In this document: piece by piece, positions 1 to 7,096 of the stretch | Layout: every line of letters begins with the position of its first letter | Position numbering within the stretch: the stretch's first letter is position 1 | Assembly: GCA_964522505.1 (NCBI GenBank) | Contig: CAZFWJ010000065.1 | Span: forward strand, 1-18,556 | Source: GYS-P2D sp964522505 | Lineage (GTDB): Bacteria; Bacteroidota; Bacteroidia; Chitinophagales; Saprospiraceae | Length of the DNA stretch: 18,556 nt | Reading direction: 5' to 3' | Notes under the pieces: model-generated | Databases searched by the model: none | Seen by the model: the letters and a program-made list of their open reading frames with translations, nothing else | Told to the model about the DNA's origin: nothing | Position numbers and translations under genes: made by a program

Positions 1-1
1 T

Positions 2-64
2 GTCAATAAAGACTGGACAAGTGAGCACTATTGGCAATATAACGGGAGTGATGAAATGCCCTAA
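2..64 (+). CDS. C-terminal end of a gene entering from the left
   Basis: An open frame enters at the window edge and encodes about 20 residues (NKDWTSEHYWQYNGSDEMP) before a TAA stop. The aromatic and charged composition looks like real protein, and it lies on the same strand as the large gene that follows about 110 bases later. There is too little sequence to name a family. It could be chance read-through, but nothing else explains this edge. Confidence 0.4.
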   Translation, partial: VNKDWTSEHYWQYNGSDEMP

Positions 65-172
65 GAGAGATTTTGGTATTCCCATGTGTTACCTATCATT
101 CATGATTTGTTCAACACTTGTGTTATTACAGTGTTTACGTACGAATAAATCATCTGAAGAACAGTTATCAAT

Positions 173-3100
173 ATGAAGAGCTCAGCTAAACTCATACCTA
201 TTACGGTCCTTATACTTCTACTATATTCTTGTGGAAGTACCAATCATTTTTACAAAAATTCGGACGGTCTATCACAATCTTTCGATGATTCTAACATAGA
301 CTTTGAATTGTTTATGGTAGGCGATCTCGGACTCGAATCAAATACCTTAGGACCCGATGAACTCATCACTCGAATCAAAGCTGTGATGCGACCTGACTTC
401 AAAGATCAAGCAGTCGTTTTTGTAGGCAACTCTATGGCAATTTCGGGGCTGCCTGATGAAGAAACAGCATCGTTTAAAATGACATCAAAGGCCATTAGTC
501 ACTGCCTGGGTCTGCTTGCTCAAAAAACTGATAAAGTTTTCTTTACGCCTGGCAGAACGGAATGGTCTAATGGTACGAGTATTAATATAGACAACTTACA
601 TGCTACTGAACATTTTCTGGAAGAGGTGGTGACTGATAGAGACATAATGCGACCAAGTGGTGGATGTGGAGATCCTGAAGTAATAGAGTTAACTGATGAT
701 CTGATTCTGGTTTTAGTGGATTCACAATGGATGTTAGAAAGTGATAATTCTGATCAGGGGTCAAAGTCAGGATGTGGTATAAGTAATAATGTTGAATTCA
801 TTGCAGCTATGAATGACATCGTTGCATCTAACAAAAGCAAGAACATAGTAGTAGCATCACATCACCCTATATATGCCAACGGGAAGGTTGGTGGGAATTA
901 TCCAGTAGCCAATCATTTATTACCGTTACCAGTACTTGGTTCATTGATAACAGGCGTGCGAAAGATTATGGGAGGACCTCAGCAGTTTGGTCATCCAGAC
1001 TATGAAGCCTATAGAGCAGCGTATTTAGGAGGCATCCGTAACTGTGCAGGTTGTATTACTGTTTCAGGTCATGATAATAGCTTACAATATCACGAGAGGG
1101 GTGAGAATCACTTTCTTGTAGCAGGTAGTGGTAGTAAAGTAAATTATGTTAGAAAAGGAGATGGAGCTACATTCTCGAGTATGACTCAGGGATTTACTAA
1201 AATAGTTCATACAAAAGACTTTGAACTATGGTTGGAGATATATGGACTTAATGAAACTACACGAGAATTGGAGCTCCTTTATCGAAAACTAATGCATAAG
1301 AAAGTAATCGAGGATTATAATGACGACACTATATATCAGCCCAAATCAGCATATTCCGAGACTAAAAAAGTTGTTGCCTCTGAGTGGTATGGAAAGAAAA
1401 AATTCTTGAGAGGTAATTTTTACCGAGATGCATGGAAAGAAGAAGTAGAGGTGCCAGTACTTTGGTTAGATGAGGCCCATGGCGGTCTAAAACCTATACA
1501 ACAAGGAGGAGGATATCAAACTAGATCACTAAGACTTGAAAATCCAGATGGTGTACAATATGTATTAAGATCTGTTAATAAGGATGTGGAGAAGGTGGTG
1601 CCTTCAGCACTTAGAAAGACGTTTGTGAAAAATGTTGTTCAAGATGGTATTGCGGCATCACATCCATACGGAGCCTTAGTAATACCTCATTTGGCAGAAG
1701 CAGCTGGCATATACCATGCAAATCCACAAATAGTGTATGTCCCCCATCAGAGAGTACTAGGAGATTATAACACCGAGTATGCTGAGGGATTGTATCTCTT
1801 TGAAGAAAGACCAGGTGGGGTAACCAATGTTCACGATGACTATGGGAATACAGAAAAAACGGTGAATACACTTAAGCTCTTAAAGACCCTGAGTAATAAA
1901 GGACATAAGCATGTGGTAGATCAAGAGTGGGTGTTGAAGTCTAGACTGTTTGACATTTTAATAGGAGATTGGGACAGGCATGATGATCAATGGAGATGGG
2001 GCACTTATGAAGATGGAGATAAAACTATATATCGTCCGATACCAAGAGATAGGGATCAAGTATTTTTCAAGAATGATGGAATCCTTGATTTCATAGCAAG
2101 TCGACCTTATTTCAGTCCACAACTAAGGAAGTTTGATAGTGATATAGATTTTTTATACGGGGTGATATTTAATGCACGGCATTTTGATAGAAGCTTTATC
2201 AACAAGTTATCTAGAGAACAATTCATATCAATTGCTGAACAGCTACAGACTGCGATGACTGACGAGGTTATTACAGAAGCTTTTAATGCATGGCCTGAAT
2301 CAATTAAAAATCTTAATGGAGATGAAATCATCGGCAAGTTAAAATCTCGAAGAGATAAAATTGTAGAATATGCAGGTGCATTTCATGATTACATATTCAA
2401 GGAGGTCGCTATCACAGGGACTAACTCCAGAAACACTTTTACTGTAGAGTTTCTGGCGAATAATAAATTGAATGTTACGGTTTCACATAAAGATGATAAT
2501 GATTTGCTCTATGATGGTATGATAGACGGAAATATCACGAATGAACTCAGACTATTTGGATTAAAAAAGGATGACAAATTTATCCTCAAAGGCCCTAATA
2601 CTAATAGTACAAAGATTATTATCGTAGGTGGAAGTGGAGAAGATACAATCGAAAATACGACAAATAACAGGGTAGAGGTGCATGACCGTCCAGAAGGCAT
2701 CTCAGTGGAAGGAAGGCATGAATCGAAAATCAGCGATGAAAAAGATGTGACAGGTTATAATAGGAAAGATTGGAAGCAAAATAGATTGATTCATTTTCCG
2801 ATTCTAAGTTTCTATACTGATGAAGGACTGGGATTGGCATATAATGTGTGGTGGATCAATCAGGGTTTCCGTTCCTCTCCATTTAAGTCTAGTCACAACT
2901 TATCTTTTGGATATTTTCCAAAGAATAGTGCATTCGTAGCTAATTACAGAGGGATATTCCCAGAAGCCATTGGCAATGCAGATTTTGAACTGGACATAGA
3001 GGGCGTAGGTCCAGCATTTACTCAATTCTTTTATGGATTAGGTAATGATTACATCAACTTTGGTGAGCAATTCTCAGAAATTGAATCAGCTTCGAGTACT

Positions 3101-3853
3101 ACTTTTCATATTGTCAGAGGTACTCATATTGATGTAAATCCTAGGATCGTTACAAAGTTAAATTCGTCATCATCTTTCACTATTAATCCTTCCATAGAAT
3201 TTATGCGATTAAGTGAAGGAGACGATGATCCTAGATTTTTCCTTTTACCTGAAGCAAATATTGACGCTGTAGATTTTGAGAGCGCTTTATATGTAGGCGT
3301 CGGAGTGAACTATGAAATACATAGAATTGATAGCCCGACATTCCCTAATAGAGGTTTTATTTTTAATGTCAACAGTGACTATAAATTGAACTTAAATAAC
3401 TCAGAATTTAGCAACCTCACATTGGGCTCAGAACTAATAACGTACATTCCATTTAGTCAATCCAATAAGGTGGTTTTAGCCATGAATATGGGGGCAACAT
3501 ATACTATTGGTGAGACCCAATTCTTTCATGCTAATTATTTGTCAAATGCATCCAGACTCAGAGGGTTTAAGACCAATAGATTTGGAGGTGAAGGTATAGT
3601 ATATCACGCTACTGATCTGAGATTGCAAATATTTGAGGGGAAAGGGTCCGTACCTGTAACAATAGGTGTGTTTGGATCTTTTGACTATGGCAAAGCATTT
3701 TTTGATGAAGATGATTTTGACGACACTTCATTGCATACTTCAGTTGGAGGAGGGTTATATTTTTCTCCTCTCAGTCTGGCCAGCTTCAGAGTGGGTTATT
3801 TTGTAGGAGACGAAGACACGCAGATTACTCTAGGCGGGTCTCTAGCATTTTAA
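173..3853 (+). CDS. Lipoprotein fusion: degenerate metallophosphatase domain, kinase-like middle domain and Omp85-type outer-membrane barrel
   Basis: A 1226-residue envelope protein. Residues 1–20 form a lipoprotein signal with lipobox LYSC (Cys20). Residues about 45–340 match the calcineurin-type metallophosphatase fold: D51 in GDLG, HHP at 230–232 and GHD at 299–301. The expected GDN block reads GNS (85–87), the GNHDW block reads GRTEW (127–131), and the final His of GHxH is Asn302, so phosphatase activity is doubtful. Residues about 430–700 contain GGGYQTRSLRL, YVLRS, GDWDRHDDQW (from 598) and IPRDRDQVF (from 623), a layout like HipA/FAM20-type kinases (inference). Residues about 870–1226 are an alternating β-rich barrel of the BamA/TamA surface-antigen type, with an RLRGF motif near the end and a C-terminal Phe. 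The metallophosphatase–barrel architecture is known in Bacteroidota; substrates are not. The ATG at 173 is chosen because it gives the lipoprotein signal. A membrane-effector remnant follows 69 bases downstream. Confidence 0.85.
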   Translation: MKSSAKLIPITVLILLLYSCGSTNHFYKNSDGLSQSFDDSNIDFELFMVGDLGLESNTLGPDELITRIKAVMRPDFKDQAVVFVGNSMAISGLPDEETASFKMTSKAISHCLGLLAQKTDKVFFTPGRTEWSNGTSINIDNLHATEHFLEEVVTDRDIMRPSGGCGDPEVIELTDDLILVLVDSQWMLESDNSDQGSKSGCGISNNVEFIAAMNDIVASNKSKNIVVASHHPIYANGKVGGNYPVANHLLPLPVLGSLITGVRKIMGGPQQFGHPDYEAYRAAYLGGIRNCAGCITVSGHDNSLQYHERGENHFLVAGSGSKVNYVRKGDGATFSSMTQGFTKIVHTKDFELWLEIYGLNETTRELELLYRKLMHKKVIEDYNDDTIYQPKSAYSETKKVVASEWYGKKKFLRGNFYRDAWKEEVEVPVLWLDEAHGGLKPIQQGGGYQTRSLRLENPDGVQYVLRSVNKDVEKVVPSALRKTFVKNVVQDGIAASHPYGALVIPHLAEAAGIYHANPQIVYVPHQRVLGDYNTEYAEGLYLFEERPGGVTNVHDDYGNTEKTVNTLKLLKTLSNKGHKHVVDQEWVLKSRLFDILIGDWDRHDDQWRWGTYEDGDKTIYRPIPRDRDQVFFKNDGILDFIASRPYFSPQLRKFDSDIDFLYGVIFNARHFDRSFINKLSREQFISIAEQLQTAMTDEVITEAFNAWPESIKNLNGDEIIGKLKSRRDKIVEYAGAFHDYIFKEVAITGTNSRNTFTVEFLANNKLNVTVSHKDDNDLLYDGMIDGNITNELRLFGLKKDDKFILKGPNTNSTKIIIVGGSGEDTIENTTNNRVEVHDRPEGISVEGRHESKISDEKDVTGYNRKDWKQNRLIHFPILSFYTDEGLGLAYNVWWINQGFRSSPFKSSHNLSFGYFPKNSAFVANYRGIFPEAIGNADFELDIEGVGPAFTQFFYGLGNDYINFGEQFSEIESASSTTFHIVRGTHIDVNPRIVTKLNSSSSFTINPSIEFMRLSEGDDDPRFFLLPEANIDAVDFESALYVGVGVNYEIHRIDSPTFPNRGFIFNVNSDYKLNLNNSEFSNLTLGSELITYIPFSQSNKVVLAMNMGATYTIGETQFFHANYLSNASRLRGFKTNRFGGEGIVYHATDLRLQIFEGKGSVPVTIGVFGSFDYGKAFFDEDDFDDTSLHTSVGGGLYFSPLSLASFRVGYFVGDEDTQITLGGSLAF

Positions 3854-3922
3854 AATTCATTATCTCAACTGTTTAGGGATAGGGTAGAAACTTAAAATAT
3901 TATAGAATCATAACAGATCCAT

Positions 3923-4135
3923 ATGGAATTAGAATATACTAAAGCTGAATCCAAGGCTATAGACAAAGCCTTGCGTAAGGAACTAGGCGTGGATAAAGAA
4001 GCTCTCAAGAAGCTTAAAAAGAAATTGCTCAAAGCTGAAGGAAAGCCTGAAAGAGGAATAGAGACATGGTTTAGATTAGCATCTAAGAATCTTTACTCGA
4101 GACTTCAAATAGTAGATACAAAAGCTAATATTTGA
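3923..4135 (+). pseudogene. Pycsar-effector-type protein (PycTM/DUF5706), N-terminal part before a frame break
   Basis: Seventy residues: a charged, lysine-rich helix (1–40), then KPERGIETWFRLASKNLYSR and a DTKANI motif, ended by TGA. In HD–PycTM proteins of Bacteroidota this lysine-rich linker and the RGIET-FR-SKN motif directly precede the first membrane helix, so the stop falls exactly where that helix should begin. The next gene part continues the family sequence in the −1 frame. No HD phosphohydrolase domain lies upstream: the 69 bases before the ATG contain in-frame stops. PycTM proteins act as membrane-disrupting effectors triggered by cyclic pyrimidine nucleotides in anti-phage defence. 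No cyclase is visible here, so a defence role is not shown. It may be a pseudogene, a two-part translationally coupled gene, or a sequencing error. Confidence 0.65.
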
Positions 4136-4563
4136 TCACAGCTAATGCCATTATCATTTCTGTGGTATTAGGAACTCTTTATACTAAACTGGATGAAGAT
4201 CCGCATATGATATATGCTGTGGCTGGGTTAGTGGTCACGAATATCCTTTCGATCTCCTATGCTATAGTAGCAACCTTGCCAAAATCTATTACTAATCAAA
4301 AATTAAATGGGCATCAGGAAGAAAAGAATTTGATGACTTTTGATGACTTTCATGATATGTCATTGGTTGATTATAAGAGTTCTGTGATGGCAGTAATGGA
4401 GAAGGGAGATACCTTATATCCATCTATCATCAATGATATACATGCGCTTGGTGTTGTTTTGGCGAGGAAGTACCGACTGATCAGAATTTCTTATTTAATC
4501 TTTTTATACGGTATTATCTGCTCAGTAATTATGTTTTCAGCATGCCACGTGCTCTTCCAATAA
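4132..4563 (+). pseudogene. Pycsar-effector-type protein (PycTM/DUF5706), membrane part after a frame break
   Basis: About 143 residues with three predicted membrane helices: ITANAIIISVVLGTLY near the start, an Ile/Val-rich span about residues 27–48 ending in ATLPKS, and a C-terminal span about residues 118–141. Family features between helices 2 and 3 are clear: FDDFHDMSLVDY, then DIHALGVVLARKYRLIRISY. With the preceding part it makes a normal-sized PycTM domain of about 213 residues. The only start here is TTG at 4132, which overlaps the previous stop (TTGA). Adding one T to the TTT run at 4131–4133 would restore KANILITANAIIIS, as in relatives. Reinitiation at the TTG is possible, but the first helix would then be separated from the RGIET-FR region. 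Confidence 0.65.
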
Positions 4564-4681
4564 AGAGGAGAAATGTATAATGATCAAACTATCTCAGCAC
4601 AGTTGATTGGACAATGCATAAGTTAACAGGAATAAACATTGCTGGAATCTCACGAGAATAGAATTGAGCAGAATAATACAA

Positions 4682-5656
4682 ATGAGTATAAGAAACCTAA
4701 TAGTAATCTTTTCAACTGGAATGATCTTTCAATTATTTTTTGTCTCGTGCAAACAGGTCAATTCTAATTTATTAGAAGAGGAGTATCTTAATGTAGAGAT
4801 ATTTAAATCATCTGAAACATCAGAAGACTCTTCTATTGAATTTAGTATACCATACAATCTTGAAACTCCTATTGAAGAGTGTAACCTTCCCTCTGAGCTC
4901 ATTGAAATATCAGCTCTGGGATATGACCATCACCGAAAGCTACATGTCACTGTGAATGACGAAAAAGGATTCTTGTATGTTCTAGACATAGAAAGATGTA
5001 AGATTCAAAAGAAGTATGACTTTGGCTCAAAAGGAGATTATGAGGGGATAGAGTCAGTCGGAGATATCATCTATATACTCAAATCAAATGGTAATATCTA
5101 TCCTTTTAATATTGTTTCAGGGGAAGTGGGAAAAACCATAAAGACGCCATTGAGTACCACAAATGATGTAGAAGGAATAGGATATGATGATGCCAGAGGA
5201 GAGTTAATACTAGCTTGTAAAGGATCACCCAATTTAAAGAATCATGATAAACTAAAACATTCCAAAGCTTTCTATACTTATCAAATTGATGCAGAGATTT
5301 TTAATCGGGAACCAAAATTTGTAATCAAGGATAAGGAGCTGAAGGAGTTAGTTAACGAATTGGAGATGAATGTTTCTAAATCAAAACGAAAGAAGCTGGA
5401 AGATAGAATCAAGCATTTTTCACCTTCAGCGATAGCTAAACACCCTATATCCAAGCAATTTTATATTCTCTCATCTGTCGGGCGATCATTGGTCATTTGT
5501 GATCAAAATGGGAAATTAGAAAGTGTCCATTTTTTAAATGCTGATATACATTCTCAACCTGAAGGAATCACTTTTGATACAGAAGGCAAAATGTATATAA
5601 GTAATGAAGGAAGGTCGCTTATTGGCAAAATTTATACATACGACTATATAAAATGA
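4682..5656 (+). CDS. SdiA-regulated (YjiK-like) β-propeller lipoprotein
   Basis: About 324 residues. The ATG at 4682 gives a compact lipoprotein signal ending in FVSC (Cys23); an upstream in-frame TTG at 4664 would only add six residues. The body matches the SdiA-regulated family: EISALGYDHHRKLHVTVNDE, DFGSKGDYEGIESVGD, an NDVEGIGYD repeat, then SPSAIAKHP-type, YILSSVGRSLVI and QPEGITFDTEGKMYISNEG. These are successive propeller blades of the kind seen in E. coli YjiK. The function of the family is not known; some members resemble secreted phytase-like propellers. The insertion around residues 205–255 is lysine- and glutamate-rich and probably a surface helix. It sits about 120 bases after the PycTM remnant on the same strand, with no terminator visible between them. 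Confidence 0.8.
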   Translation: MSIRNLIVIFSTGMIFQLFFVSCKQVNSNLLEEEYLNVEIFKSSETSEDSSIEFSIPYNLETPIEECNLPSELIEISALGYDHHRKLHVTVNDEKGFLYVLDIERCKIQKKYDFGSKGDYEGIESVGDIIYILKSNGNIYPFNIVSGEVGKTIKTPLSTTNDVEGIGYDDARGELILACKGSPNLKNHDKLKHSKAFYTYQIDAEIFNREPKFVIKDKELKELVNELEMNVSKSKRKKLEDRIKHFSPSAIAKHPISKQFYILSSVGRSLVICDQNGKLESVHFLNADIHSQPEGITFDTEGKMYISNEGRSLIGKIYTYDYIK

Positions 5657-5716
5657 TGGCTTGGGCTGACAGACACACTTTTTAATCATGCTATTCAGTG
5701 TAGTTACCCGACATGA

Positions 5717-6103
5717 ACTCCTTGGATATCTTATATTGCTGAAATTGATCGAGAGCAGATGGTAGCGATTCTTTCTGTTGTGATTTTGACTATTTTGTTG
5801 TCAGCATAAAAGCCGAGGGCACGAGTGATTGTTTTTGTTGCTGCTGGCATGACTCTTGTTTCTGTGTGGACAGAATTAGTAGGTATTAACAATGTTTAGG
5901 CATTAGAAGTTAGAAACATTTCCACCTTAGTCATGTTTACAACCTTAGCACACCTACTAGTAAACAGTATACTTTCATCTGCTGTTGTCAAGCTAAGTGT
6001 CATTGTTTTGGAGAGATGGTGGGCTAGATCATTATTGGCTGGATTGGTGGGACCTTGTTCGAGGTTAAAACTAAAGGCTGGAATATCACGCAAAAAAATT
6101 TAG
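5717..6103 (+). pseudogene. Possible remnant of a membrane-protein gene broken by two stops
   Basis: Read in one frame, this stretch gives hydrophobic, protein-like segments: VAILSVVILTILLSA, a stop at 5807–5809, ARVIVFVAAGMTLVSVWTEL, a stop TAG shortly after GINNV, then LVMFTTLAHLLVNSILSSAV followed by a basic tail ending at 6101–6103. The spacing resembles several membrane helices of a small ion-channel-like or other multi-pass protein, but I do not recognise a family. The continuity of hydrophobic segments across stops suggests decay rather than chance; this is inference only. It abuts the transposase remnant to its right. Confidence 0.25.
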
Positions 6104-6323
6104 AAGGAGGCAAAAATTTAGTGCCATGCATCGATTTATCATGACTATGAAGGCAAGTATTAGGGGCATCTATGGTAGTGTTAGAGATCTACAAACCTAT
6201 CTCAATGAGCCCTTAGTCAAATTCAACGAACACAATATGCAAGGTGATATATTCAACATCCTCCTAATAAGAATGTCTCAACATTCTCCTATGACCTCAT
6301 CTCAAATATTCAATGTGTCTTAA
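6061..6323 (+). mobile_element. C-terminal remnant of an IS1595-type transposase
   Basis: The frame from 6126 to 6323 encodes MHRFIMTMKASIRGIYGSV, then DLQTYLNE, FNEHNMQGDIFNILLIRM and SQHSPMT. This is the typical end of the ISXO2-like DDE transposases of the IS1595 family (an IM-x-K-x-x-IRGI block, an LQ-YL-E-x-x-x-x-FN block, then the last helix with a P-M/I-T tail). The preceding family segment EGGKNLVP is found at about 6103–6126 in a frame one base off, so the remnant is frameshifted. The catalytic N-terminal two-thirds are absent, and I see no matching terminal inverted repeats. It is a dead insertion-sequence fragment. Confidence 0.5.
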
Positions 6324-6404
6324 GTGTGTTAATCAGTAAGTGAAAAAACCAGAATGACAATATAACTGTTATAGGTGCTATACTAATTTGTCAAAATCAA
6401 GAAA

Positions 6405-7061
6405 ATGCGAAATACTCTCTCCATTAAAAATTTGCTTCTCCTAGGTCTACTTGCCTCGATCCTCGTAGGGATAGGAGAATATATGTTACACTTCTTACCA
6501 GGAGGACCTGGTGGAGAGGTCTCTATGTTAGAAGACGTCCCTTTGGAACGAGCTAGTACAGGTCATTTTTTCGTTGTTTTTGGAGCCCCATTATATTTCG
6601 CTGGATACTATGGCCTAATGAAATTTTTCTCTAAAAGCAATAGTTTGCTTTCTGGATTACTCTTTATAACAGGAGTCCTTTCTTTTTCAATTGGAGGAGT
6701 CTGGGTGTCATCTAGATATTTTGCTGCAGAAGTACTCCAAAGAAGTGCGGGTACGGCTGATCATGCATTTTACCTTCAATCATATGAAGATCATTATCAG
6801 ATATTAGTGTGGGCGCTCAGGTTGTTGGTTGCTGCTGTTTCTGTAATCTATGTCATGCTTATTTTGAAGAATCGACAAGGTCTTCCGAAGTGGTTGGCCA
6901 TTCTGAATCCAATTGTGCTGCTGGTAATTATTATTTCTTCTTTAGTGTGGTTCAATCCATTGGGAGTACAAATAGCACCGATAGCAATGAACGTAACGCA
7001 TTTTGTATTCTTCAGTCTAATATTATTTCAGCTTAATAAACACGAAGTACAACTTGACTAA
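6405..7061 (+). CDS. Multi-pass membrane protein of unknown function
   Basis: 218 residues with about six to seven hydrophobic spans: residues about 8–25, 53–72, 78–100, 133–153, 162–182 and 190–210. Conserved-looking polar features are GIGEYMLHFLPGGPGG between helices 1 and 2, a GHFFVVFGAPLYFAGYYG block, and a QSYEDHYQ segment before helix 5. It may belong to the small uncharacterised integral-membrane group annotated as DUF6796; I cannot confirm this. The ATG at 6405 gives the first helix directly. It lies only 35 bases before the FG-GAP/ASPIC protein on the same strand with no terminator between them, so the two are probably one operon. Confidence 0.7.
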   Translation: MRNTLSIKNLLLLGLLASILVGIGEYMLHFLPGGPGGEVSMLEDVPLERASTGHFFVVFGAPLYFAGYYGLMKFFSKSNSLLSGLLFITGVLSFSIGGVWVSSRYFAAEVLQRSAGTADHAFYLQSYEDHYQILVWALRLLVAAVSVIYVMLILKNRQGLPKWLAILNPIVLLVIIISSLVWFNPLGVQIAPIAMNVTHFVFFSLILFQLNKHEVQLD

Positions 7062-7096
7062 AGACCATTTATAAGAATTTAAATCAACTCATAATT

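Noticed and set aside
1611..2700. Open frames on the minus strand under the metallophosphatase–barrel gene
   Set aside because: Shadows of the strongly supported plus-strand frame; the products are low in familiar motifs.
4121..4140. Programmed −1 ribosomal frameshift at the PycTM break
   Set aside because: The bases around AAT ATT TGA do not form an X-XXY-YYZ slippery heptamer and no strong stem follows; a lost T is simpler.
4573..4626. A 17-codon frame (MYNDQTISAQLIGQCIS) preceded by an AAAGAGGAGAAA Shine-Dalgarno-like string
   Set aside because: Very short, no recognisable peptide, and most genes here do not use Shine-Dalgarno sequences; probably chance.
6809..7036. Open plus-strand frame inside the multi-pass membrane gene
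   Set aside because: Overlaps a better-supported hydrophobic protein in another frame; composition is unlikely (Ser/Cys-rich).
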